From contig JAFAEG010000061.1 of assembly GCA_023424095.1 (NCBI GenBank), forward strand, positions 1-7,212: 7,212 bases of DNA, given 5' to 3'. The translations under genes and the position numbers were made by a program. This stretch comes from Pseudomonadota bacterium (GTDB lineage: Bacteria > Pseudomonadota > Alphaproteobacteria > Sphingomonadales > Sphingomonadaceae). The notes below the pieces were generated by a model. That model was not told where the DNA came from. It saw only the letters and a program-made list of their open reading frames with translations, and did not search any database. Of the stretch, positions 1 to 5,603 are shown piece after piece. Position 1 is the first letter of the stretch, and each line of letters opens with the position of its first letter.

Positions 1-996
1 GTCATGGCCTTCGCAGTTGACGCAGGCGGCCATGATCTTCGTCAGATGCTGCTTGACGATCTTGGAGCCGGTGACGAGCGCCGCGACCTTCTGCTCCTCC
101 TTCACCTTCCAGTCGATGAAGGCCTCGATATCGGGATGGTCGGAATCGACGATGACCATCTTGGCGGCGCGGCGGGTGGTGCCGCCCGACTTGATGGCAC
201 CGGCGGCACGGTCGCCGATCTTGAGGAAGGACATCAGGCCGGAGGACTTGCCGCCGCCGGCGAGCTTCTCGCCTTCGCCGCGCAGCATCGAGAAGTTCGA
301 GCCGGTGCCGGAGCCGTATTTGAACAGGCGGGCTTCACGGACCCAGAGATCCATGATGCCGCCCTCGTTGACGAGGTCGTCCTGCACGCCCTGGATGAAG
401 CAGGCATGCGGCTGCGGATGCTCATAGCTCGACTTCGACTTGACCAGCTTGCCGGTCTTGAAGTCGACATAGAAATGGCCCTGGCTCGGCCCGTCGATGC
501 CATAGGCCCAGTGCAGGCCGGTGTTGAACCATTGCGGCGAATTCGGCGCGACCATCTGCGTCGCCAGCATGAAGCGCAGCTCGTCATGGAAGGCGGCGGC
601 GTCCTCCTCGGAGGAGAAATAGCCGCCCTTCCAGCCCCAATAGGTCCAGCAGCCGGCGAGCCGGTCGAAGACCTGCTTGGACGAGACCTCGGAGCCGTAG
701 CGCTTGTCTTCGGGGAGAGCCGCGAGCGCCGCCTCGTCGGGAACCGAACGCCAGAGGAAGGACGGGACGTCGTTCTCCTCGACCTTCTTCAGCGCCGCCG
801 GCACGCCGGCCTTGCGGAAATATTTCTGCGCGAGCACGTCGCTCGCCACCTGCGACCAGGCCTCGGGAACCTCGATACCCTCGAGCCGGAACACGATCGA
901 ACCGTCGGGATTGCGAATCTCGCTGACGGCCGAGCGGAACGGGATCGCCTGATAGGGCGACTGGCCGGCGGCGGTGTGGCGGCGCTCGATGCGCAT
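1..996 (-). CDS. nrdJ: Vitamin B12-dependent (class II) ribonucleotide reductase, N-terminal part, cut by the window edge
   Basis: Class II ribonucleotide reductase uses adenosylcobalamin to start radical reduction of ribonucleotides to deoxyribonucleotides, so it supplies dNTPs with or without oxygen. The 332 codons visible start MRIERRHTAAGQSPYQ and carry blocks I recognise from the long alphaproteobacterial NrdJ: SEIRNPDGSIVFRLEG, WSQVASDVLAQKYFRKAGVP, a WTYWGWKGGYFSSEEDA stretch, MVAPNSPQWFNTGLHWAYGIDG, HPQPHACFIQGVQDD (Cys199, probably the first redox-active cysteine), and KYGSGTGSNFS. The last visible residues are AACVNCEGHD. Full-length relatives are around 1,200 residues, so roughly three quarters, including the thiyl-radical cysteine and the C-terminal domain, lies beyond position 1. 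The ATG at 996-994 is preceded by GGGGA at 1008-1004, a reasonable ribosome binding site 7 bases away. A putative promoter lies at 1266-1294. The long plus-strand reading frame over this gene is its antisense shadow. Confidence 0.95.
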   Translation of the reverse strand, partial: MRIERRHTAAGQSPYQAIPFRSAVSEIRNPDGSIVFRLEGIEVPEAWSQVASDVLAQKYFRKAGVPAALKKVEENDVPSFLWRSVPDEAALAALPEDKRYGSEVSSKQVFDRLAGCWTYWGWKGGYFSSEEDAAAFHDELRFMLATQMVAPNSPQWFNTGLHWAYGIDGPSQGHFYVDFKTGKLVKSKSSYEHPQPHACFIQGVQDDLVNEGGIMDLWVREARLFKYGSGTGSNFSMLRGEGEKLAGGGKSSGLMSFLKIGDRAAGAIKSGGTTRRAAKMVIVDSDHPDIEAFIDWKVKEEQKVAALVTGSKIVKQHLTKIMAACVNCEGHD

Positions 997-1259
997 GTCT
1001 TCATCCCCAATGCGTGCCGCGGGCTCGGGAAAGCCACGCGCGGCCGGTTGCTCACCGGCTCCTGATGTCAGCCCAACTCGGTTTGATGCCCTGGGTCCCG
1101 CAGCGGTGTGACCCCGCCATCGAAACTCCGGATGCGACCAGCCGGGCCGCAGGTCGCCGTTCGCCGTCGCCGATATCGGCGCGCCGCGGTGATCACTTCG
1201 ACCCGTCTGGGAACTCGTTCGCGGGGATCGAAGGCGTCTCCGCCAGCCGTCTCGCGACC
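997..1259 (-). other. Long hairpin-rich 5' leader of nrdJ
   Basis: This stretch lies between the putative promoter and the nrdJ start and holds no convincing gene. Read as RNA it contains several short stems. Arms GCCGGT and ACCGGC (1043-1048 and 1054-1059) close a 5-base loop. A compound stem at 1012-1039 pairs GCGT with ACGC and GGCT with AGCC. Another at 1093-1114 pairs GGGTC with GACCC, with an inner CCG/CGG. A 14-bp perfect palindrome sits at 1168-1181. GC-rich DNA gives many chance stems, so this is only suggestive. I looked for the conserved B12 box of the cobalamin riboswitch and did not see it. Confidence 0.35.
1168..1181. repeat. 14-bp perfect palindrome CGCCGATATCGGCG
   Basis: The sequence is its own reverse complement over 14 bases, with an AT-containing centre. 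It lies in the nrdJ leader, about 80 bases downstream of the predicted start of transcription. It could be a protein-binding site or chance; with no loop, a hairpin would need to open the centre. Confidence 0.4.
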
Positions 1260-1265
1260 CTCAAA

Positions 1266-1294
1266 ATTTAGTCCCGATCGGGCCGTGCCGTCAA
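1266..1294 (-). promoter_or_regulatory. nrdJ: Putative sigma-70 promoter of nrdJ
   Basis: On the minus strand CCTTGACG (-35 TTGACG at 1294-1289) is followed after exactly 17 bases by CTAAAT (-10 at 1271-1266). This matches the CTTGAC-N17-CTATAT style of rhizobial housekeeping promoters. It is one of the few AT-containing blocks in a GC-rich region and points at nrdJ. Transcription would start near 1259, leaving an unusually long leader of about 260 nt. This is by-eye matching only; no start site has been mapped. Confidence 0.55.
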
Positions 1295-1315
1295 GGATTA
1301 GTGCGCCACAAAGAG

Positions 1316-1359
1316 TGTGGACACGACATCTGGTAGGAAGATGTGGATCATGGGGATAA
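1316..1359 (-). promoter_or_regulatory. Cluster of three DnaA-box-like 9-mers, same orientation
   Basis: On the minus strand the 9-mers are GTGTCCACA (1316-1324), TGATCCACA (1342-1350) and TTATCCCCA (1351-1359). Against the DnaA box TTATCCACA they have two, one and one mismatches. The last two abut exactly and all point toward nrdJ. In E. coli the class I nrdAB promoter is known to carry DnaA boxes, so DnaA control of a reductase gene has precedent. None of the three is a perfect box, and they lie 20-90 bases upstream of the putative -35 element. Confidence 0.3.
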
Positions 1360-1409
1360 GTTTCAAGGAGCCGGCTAAACCCAAGGAATCGCATGGGGAA
1401 TCGGCGCTG

Positions 1410-1427
1410 CGTTGCCAGATTGCAACG
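1410..1427. repeat. Inverted repeat CGTTGC-N6-GCAACG, operator candidate
   Basis: Perfect 6-bp arms (1410-1415 and 1422-1427) flank a 6-base spacer. An 18-bp dyad of this kind is the usual shape of a dimeric regulator site. The target gene is uncertain: it is about 115 bases upstream of the nrdJ -35 and 270 bases upstream of the NIPSNAP start. Confidence 0.3.
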
Positions 1428-1697
1428 ATCCGCCGCCTCGCGAAATCCCTAAAATCCACCGGACCATGGTTAACCTGCCCTCAACCGGGGCCCGCCTGAC
1501 CCACTACTGGAAGCGTTCTCTGCGGCAGCCGCCACAAGTGCTTGAATCCGCGCGACGCTTGGCCGGCTGGCGCGAACCCGCAACCGGCCGCGGACGCCTC
1601 CCGAACCGTGACCGAATCGTGGCGAAGGCTCCGACGACGCTGCTGACGGAGTTGGGCTGCCCCTCCGCCTAGCGGAAGCACCAGCCAAAGGAACGAC

Positions 1698-2393
1698 ATG
1701 ACCGACACCGTCTTCGAACTGCGCCGCTACAGCCTGAAGCCCGGTGCACGAGAAACCCTGATCCGCGTCTTCGACACTTACCTCGTCGAGACGCAGGAAG
1801 CGGCCGGGATGAGCGTCGTGGCGCAGTTCCGCGATCCCGCGGCGCCCGACCAGTTCGTCTGGTTCCGCGGCTTTGCCGATCAGGACGCCCGCAGCCGCGC
1901 CCTCCCCGCCTTCTATGGTGGGCCGGTCTGGGCGGAGCACGGCCCCGCCGCGAACGAGACCATGCTGGCATGGCACGACGCGCTGATGCTAAAGCCTGCC
2001 GCACCCGGCCTTGGCTTCGACCCAAGTGGACTCGGGCGATTGCCCGCGGGAACCGTCGATCGCCAAGACGGGCGGACACATCTGGTCGCCATCCACCATC
2101 TCGCGCCGACGAGTAGCGACACCGAAGCGGCCGAGAGCGCAAATCTGGTTGCGCAAGCGGTTCGCGCGGAAGGCGGCGAGATTCTTGCCAGCATGATCAG
2201 CGACCGCAGCAGGAACGGATTCGCGCGCCTCCCCGTGCGCGAAGGAGAATGCGTCGCGGTCGCGCTCGTACGGCCAGCGGTTTCGCAGACGATCCCCGCG
2301 CTCGAGGCGGCCTTGCGCGAGATTTCGGTGGGCGGCGGCCGCTCCCCGGATATCGCCCGCCTCATCCCGACCGCACGCTCGCTGCTGCGCTGA
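1698..2393 (+). CDS. NIPSNAP family protein, two tandem domains
   Basis: This 231-residue soluble protein belongs to the NIPSNAP family, small ferredoxin-like alpha/beta barrel proteins whose biochemical role in bacteria is not settled. The N-terminal unit (about residues 5-100) opens with FELRRYSLKPGARETL and carries FVWFRGFADQDAR (53-65) and the family signature FYGGPVWAEHGPAAN (72-86). A second, more divergent unit runs from about THLVAIHHL (127) to the C-terminal RLIPTARSLLR, an ending typical of these proteins. No signal peptide or membrane segment is seen. The ATG is preceded by AAGGA (1688-1692) 5 bases away. The serine hydrolase gene begins 80 bases downstream on the same strand with no evident terminator between, so the two may be co-transcribed. 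Nothing in the sequence shows a shared function, and no substrate can be named. Confidence 0.88.
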   Translation: MTDTVFELRRYSLKPGARETLIRVFDTYLVETQEAAGMSVVAQFRDPAAPDQFVWFRGFADQDARSRALPAFYGGPVWAEHGPAANETMLAWHDALMLKPAAPGLGFDPSGLGRLPAGTVDRQDGRTHLVAIHHLAPTSSDTEAAESANLVAQAVRAEGGEILASMISDRSRNGFARLPVREGECVAVALVRPAVSQTIPALEAALREISVGGGRSPDIARLIPTARSLLR

Positions 2394-2473
2394 GTCTGGA
2401 TGGCCGGTTTCGGCGCCGCATAGTCGCCGGGATTGCCCCGCCTGATGCGCGCAGGACACCAGGAGCCGAACCG

Positions 2474-3481
2474 ATGCAACGCCTGCTCGCAATCATCGTA
2501 CTCTGTCTCTGGGTGTTGCCAGCACGGGCCGAGCCCCACAAGGAGTGGCGGACCGCCGATCCCGCCACGGCAGGCTGGTCCGCAGCCGCGCTGCAGCCAT
2601 TGCGGGACTATGCCGACCTGCGCAAGCCGACCGCCCTGCTGCTGGTGCAGAACGGCGCCGTCATCGCCTCCTTCGGCGACCCGGCCCGCAAGGTCGGCGT
2701 CGCCTCGGTCCGCAAGAGCCTGCTGAGCGCGCTCTATGGCATCGCGGTCGCAGAAGGACGGATCGACCTCGACTCGACGCTCGGTGAACTCCGCATCGAC
2801 GAGAAGCCGCCCGGGCTCTCGGAGCAGGAGAAGGACGCGACCGTCGGCAACCTGCTGACCGCTCGCTCCGGCATCTATCTCCCGGCGGCGCACGAGACCT
2901 CCGAGATCAGGGAGAAGCGGCCGGCCCGCGGCAGCCACGAGCCTGGGACCTTCTGGTTCTACAACAACTGGGACTTCAACGCGCTCGGCACGATCTATCG
3001 CCAGCGCACCGGCGAGGACATCTTCGAGAGCTTCGCCCGCCGTATCGCCGCGCCGATCGGCATGCAGGACTTCTCGGCCGCGGATGGTCGCTATGCGCAA
3101 TCGCCCGCCTCCCGGCACCCGGCCTATCCGTTCCGGATGAGCGCGCGCGATCTCGCCCGCTTCGGCGTGCTCTTCGCCAATGGCGGAAGCTGGGACGGGC
3201 GCCAGCTGGTACCGGCAGCCTGGGTGCGCGAATCGACCGCTACCCATGCCGCGACCGATCGGCCGACGCGTGGCTATGGCTATATGTGGTGGACCTTGCC
3301 GGAAGACGGTGTCGGCAAGGGCGCGGCGCTCGCCTCCGGCTATGGCGGGCAGTTGCTCGCCATCGTCCCGGGCAAGCGCCTGGTGGTGGTCCAGACCGCC
3401 GAATCCGGGAACAGCCGAAGAGGAACCCGCACCCGGGACTTCATCGGCCTGCTGCGGCGGATCGTGGCGGCAGCGCCGTAG
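2474..3481 (+). CDS. Exported serine hydrolase, beta-lactamase / penicillin-binding-protein fold
   Basis: This 335-residue protein belongs to the class C beta-lactamase-like serine hydrolases, which include esterases, peptidases and 6-aminohexanoate-dimer hydrolase relatives. A Sec signal peptide (MQRLLAIIVLCLWVLPARA, cleavage probably after Ala19) places it in the periplasm. The catalytic SxxK motif is S78-V-R-K81, within ASVRKSLLSALYG. The second motif YxN is Y163-N-N165 in FWFYNNWDFNALG. The third box, KTG or HTG in classic members, appears to be S-G-Y-G-G (288-292), as in many esterase-like members. Other family blocks are RMSARDLARFGVLFANGG (221-238) and RGYGYMWWTLP (266-276). The start is set by AGGAG (2461-2465), 8 bases before the ATG; the same frame stays open upstream into the NIPSNAP gene, but the signal peptide and ribosome site favour 2474. 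True beta-lactamase activity is unlikely. The substrate is unknown. Confidence 0.88.
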   Translation: MQRLLAIIVLCLWVLPARAEPHKEWRTADPATAGWSAAALQPLRDYADLRKPTALLLVQNGAVIASFGDPARKVGVASVRKSLLSALYGIAVAEGRIDLDSTLGELRIDEKPPGLSEQEKDATVGNLLTARSGIYLPAAHETSEIREKRPARGSHEPGTFWFYNNWDFNALGTIYRQRTGEDIFESFARRIAAPIGMQDFSAADGRYAQSPASRHPAYPFRMSARDLARFGVLFANGGSWDGRQLVPAAWVRESTATHAATDRPTRGYGYMWWTLPEDGVGKGAALASGYGGQLLAIVPGKRLVVVQTAESGNSRRGTRTRDFIGLLRRIVAAAP

Positions 3482-3510
3482 CCATGCATGCCTGCTGCGC
3501 CCGGCCGCAC

Positions 3511-3539
3511 TGGACATCGCGGGCGCTGGACGACATAAG
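3511..3539 (+). promoter_or_regulatory. Putative promoter of the NDUFA12 gene
   Basis: TGGACA (3511-3516) and CATAAG (3534-3539) are 17 bases apart, matching the sigma-70 layout with 5 of 6 and 4 of 6 consensus bases. The start would be near 3546, about 27 bases before the ATG. It would let NDUFA12 be expressed apart from the hydrolase gene. By-eye evidence only. Confidence 0.35.
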
Positions 3540-3572
3540 TCGCGCGAGCCCGAGCGCCTCCGGACAAGAGCG

Positions 3573-3983
3573 ATGAACCAGACCCTGCTTCAGATCTTCA
3601 CCTGGTGGAACGGCCAGACCCTCGGCACGCGCTTCCACACCTGGCGCTTCGGCGAGAAGGTCGGCGAGGACCAGTTCGGCAACGTCTATTACCGCACCAA
3701 GGGTGGCGCCAAGGACAAGGCCCTCGGCATCCAGCGTCGCTGGGTCGTCTATAACGGCCCGATCGAGGCCTCGACGATCCCGTCCGGCTGGAACGGCTGG
3801 CTGCACCACACCGTCGACATCGCGCCCTCCGAAGAGAAATACGCTGCGCGCGACTGGGAGCAGCCGCATCAGCCGAACCATACCGGCACCGCCCTCGCCT
3901 ATCGCCCCTCCGGCTCGACCCTGGCCGAGAATGAGCGCCCGCCGGCGACCGGCGATTACGAGGCCTGGACGCCGGGCCGCTGA
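3573..3983 (+). CDS. NADH:ubiquinone oxidoreductase subunit NDUFA12 (B17.2 homologue)
   Basis: This 136-residue protein is the bacterial homologue of mitochondrial complex I accessory subunit NDUFA12/B17.2, a soluble supernumerary subunit of the peripheral arm of the NADH-oxidising respiratory complex. Alphaproteobacteria carry it, which fits the origin of mitochondria. Diagnostic blocks are TWRFGEKVGEDQFGNVYY (23-40), RRWVVYNG (55-62), PSGWNGWLHH (70-79), HQPNHTGTALAYRPSGS (99-115) and the C-terminal YEAWTPGR. The length is close to that of the mitochondrial protein (about 145 residues). No membrane segment is present. The ATG at 3573 sits before MNQTLLQIFTWWNG, the usual beginning; its ribosome site is weak (AAGAG at 3566-3570). 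The gene stands away from any nuo cluster, as is usual, and ends in a terminator. In related genomes it is commonly next to a DUF2155 gene; here mntH lies between them. Confidence 0.95.
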   Translation: MNQTLLQIFTWWNGQTLGTRFHTWRFGEKVGEDQFGNVYYRTKGGAKDKALGIQRRWVVYNGPIEASTIPSGWNGWLHHTVDIAPSEEKYAARDWEQPHQPNHTGTALAYRPSGSTLAENERPPATGDYEAWTPGR

Positions 3984-4019
3984 GCGCACCCGCCCTTCGA
4001 CACAGTCCATCCTGATGCA

Positions 4020-4051
4020 GCGCGCGCACCTCCCGGGGTTCGCGCGCTTTT
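4020..4051 (+). terminator. Rho-independent terminator after NDUFA12
   Basis: A 7-bp stem, GCGCGCG (4020-4026) with CGCGCGC (4041-4047), is extended past one mismatch by ACC/GGT (4028-4030 and 4037-4039) and followed directly by TTTT (4048-4051). It lies 37 bases after the NDUFA12 stop and 23 bases from the facing mntH stop. The T-run is only on the plus-strand side, so it mainly ends plus-strand transcription. Confidence 0.75.
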
Positions 4052-4073
4052 CCTTGTCCGGACCAAACCCGCC

Positions 4074-5420
4074 CTATCCGGCCCCGCTGGCGAAATGGAC
4101 CAGCAGCTTGAGGTTCAGCGCCGCGATCACCAGCGCGATCAGCACCGCGAAGGCGACGAGCCAGAGCGGCGCGACGAGTTCGCCCATCTTCGTCCTGTCC
4201 GCGGTGAACATCACAAGCGGGAAGACAGCGAAGGAGAGCTGTAGCGAGAGTACGACCTGCGTCAGGATCAAAAGCTGCGCCGTGCCGCTGTCGCCATACC
4301 AGATCGTCACCGCCGCCGCCGGGATGATGGCGATGCCGCGCGTGATCAGCCGGCGCAGCCAGGGCGGAAGCCTGATCTTGAGGAAGCCCTCCATCACGAT
4401 CTGGCCGGCCAGCGTCGCCGTCACCGTCGAGTTGATGCCGCAGCAGAGCAGCGCGATGCCGAACAGGGTCGGGGCGATCGCCAGTCCGAGCAGCGGGCCG
4501 AGCAGCTTGTGGGCATCGCCGAGCTCGGCGACGGCGGTCTGTCCGGTCTTGTGGAAGGTCGCAGCCGCCAGGATCAGGATCGAGGCGTTGATGGTCAGCG
4601 CGAACATCAGCGCCACCGTCGAATCGATGGTCGCGTATTTCAGCGCCTGGCGCTTCTCCGGCAGGCTCGCGCCATAAGCGCGGGTCTGCACGATGCCCGA
4701 GTGCAGGTAGAGATTATGCGGCATCACCGTCGCGCCGAGGATACCGAGCGCGAGATAGAGCATCTCGGGATTGCGGACGATCTCGGTCGTCGGCGCGAAA
4801 CCGCGAACCACCTGCCCCCAATCGGGATCGGCGAGCGCGATCTGGATCGCGAAGCAGAGCGCGATCACGCCGAGCAACGTGATCACCAGCGCCTCGATCC
4901 AGCGGAAGCCGAGCTTCTGCAGATAGAGGATCAGGAACACGTCGAGCGCCGTGATGATCACGCCGAGCTCGAGCGGGATGCCGAAGATCAGGTTCAGGCC
5001 GATCGCCGTGCCGATCACCTCGGCGATGTCGGTGGCGATGATCGCGACCTCGGCCAGCAGCCACAGGACGAAAGAGACCGGCTTCGGATAGGCGTCGCGG
5101 CAGGCTTGGGCGAGGTCGCGACCTGAAGCGATCGCGAGCCGCGCGCACAGCGATTGCAGCACGATCGCCATGATGTTGGAGACCAGCGCGACGACGAGCA
5201 GCGTGTAGCCGAACTTCGAGCCCCCGGCGAGCGAAGTCGCCCAGTTCCCAGGGTCCATATAGCCGACGGCGACGAGATAGCCCGGCCCGACGAAGGCGGC
5301 TGCTCGTCGCCAGCCGGGCCCGCTCGGGCGGATGGCGATGGAGCGATGGACATCGGAGAGGGAGGCTTCGCCCCGCTCGCTGCGCCAGCCGGGCTGCGGC
5401 CTGTCGACCCGTGCGTCCAT
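4074..5420 (-). CDS. mntH: Nramp-family Mn2+/H+ symporter MntH
   Basis: This 448-residue inner-membrane protein belongs to the Nramp family, which imports Mn2+ (and to a lesser degree Fe2+ and other divalent metals) with protons. Eleven hydrophobic segments are expected and the hydrophobicity agrees by eye. The metal site of transmembrane helix 1 is D56-P-G-N59 in GYMDPGNWATS, and that of helix 6 is A230 and M233 in GATVMPHNLYLHS; these match the metal ligands known from Nramp structures. Other family blocks are ATDIAEVIGTAIGLNL (129-144), NSTVTATLAGQIVMEGF (330-346) and SLQLSFAVFPLVMFTAD (392-408). About 40 hydrophilic residues precede helix 1, more than in the E. coli protein. The ATG at 5420 has only a weak ribosome site (GGACGG). 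The gene is transcribed alone, divergently from DUF2155, and a palindrome just upstream suggests control by a metal-sensing repressor. Confidence 0.95.
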   Translation of the reverse strand: MDARVDRPQPGWRSERGEASLSDVHRSIAIRPSGPGWRRAAAFVGPGYLVAVGYMDPGNWATSLAGGSKFGYTLLVVALVSNIMAIVLQSLCARLAIASGRDLAQACRDAYPKPVSFVLWLLAEVAIIATDIAEVIGTAIGLNLIFGIPLELGVIITALDVFLILYLQKLGFRWIEALVITLLGVIALCFAIQIALADPDWGQVVRGFAPTTEIVRNPEMLYLALGILGATVMPHNLYLHSGIVQTRAYGASLPEKRQALKYATIDSTVALMFALTINASILILAAATFHKTGQTAVAELGDAHKLLGPLLGLAIAPTLFGIALLCCGINSTVTATLAGQIVMEGFLKIRLPPWLRRLITRGIAIIPAAAVTIWYGDSGTAQLLILTQVVLSLQLSFAVFPLVMFTADRTKMGELVAPLWLVAFAVLIALVIAALNLKLLVHFASGAG

Positions 5421-5438
5421 TGCCGTCCAATCTGCAAC

Positions 5439-5453
5439 TGCGATCTATTCGCA
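5439..5453. promoter_or_regulatory. 15-bp palindrome, candidate operator for mntH
   Basis: The sequence TGCGA-TCTAT-TCGCA has perfect 5-bp arms around a 5-base centre and lies 18-32 bases upstream of the mntH start codon, touching the putative -10. In rhizobia and relatives, mntH is typically repressed by Mur (Fur family) or MntR when Mn2+ is plentiful. From memory, Mur boxes have a similar TGC...GCA palindrome of this size, so Mur is my first guess. The regulator gene is not in the window. Confidence 0.45.
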
Positions 5454-5480
5454 AGATATTCAGTTGCTAATGGATCGCAA
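5453..5480 (-). promoter_or_regulatory. mntH: Putative mntH promoter
   Basis: On the minus strand TTGCGA (5480-5475) and TATCTT (5458-5453) are 16 bases apart, a plausible sigma-70 pair. Transcription would start near 5446, inside the adjacent 15-bp palindrome, leaving a leader of about 25 bases. A repressor bound at the palindrome would block the -10 and start region. Confidence 0.4.
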
Positions 5481-5603
5481 GAGCATTGTTGCAGATCGGT
5501 GGCCACCGCCCGTCGCCGGCCTCCGCCCTTTTTCCGCTGCGATTGCCGTGCTACGTCCGCGCCGACGCGGCCGCGCCGCGCTGGAAGAGAATCGCAAGCC
5601 AGC

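Larger units (their letters stand above)
1295..1697. other. Gene-free region upstream of nrdJ and the NIPSNAP gene
   Basis: No coding region is supported here: the open frames lack ribosome sites and recognisable protein. The region holds DnaA-box-like 9-mers at 1316-1359, the dyads CCACA/TGTGG (1306-1320) and ACATCT/AGATGT (1326-1344), and the dyad CGTTGC/GCAACG (1410-1427). It also holds four GANTC sites (1386-1390, 1398-1402, about 1544 and about 1614) and the octamer TTAACCAT on the minus strand at 1466-1473. From about 1480 to 1690 I see nothing specific except the ribosome site of the next gene. No clear plus-strand promoter for the NIPSNAP gene was found. Confidence 0.5.

Noticed and set aside
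4..1065. 353-residue plus-strand open frame
   Set aside because: It is antisense to nrdJ, whose minus-strand product matches a known family along its whole length. Composition is typical of a GC-rich shadow frame.
997..1260. Cobalamin riboswitch upstream of nrdJ
   Set aside because: A tempting idea given B12 dependence, but the conserved B12 box and core were not found; a single GACCTGC match is too little.
1068..1394. 108-residue minus-strand frame in the nrdJ upstream region
   Set aside because: It crosses the putative promoter, lacks a ribosome site and resembles no protein I know.
2249..2473. N-terminal extension of the serine hydrolase from an upstream start
   Set aside because: The extension overlaps the NIPSNAP gene. 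A signal peptide and AGGAG ribosome site mark 2474 as the start.
1913..3517. 534-residue minus-strand open frame
   Set aside because: It is antisense to the NIPSNAP and serine hydrolase genes, which have recognisable motifs and ribosome sites. Its own product shows no family motif.
5154..5603. Upstream extension of the DUF2155 frame
   Set aside because: It runs antisense through mntH and the control region. The signal peptide begins at 5604.
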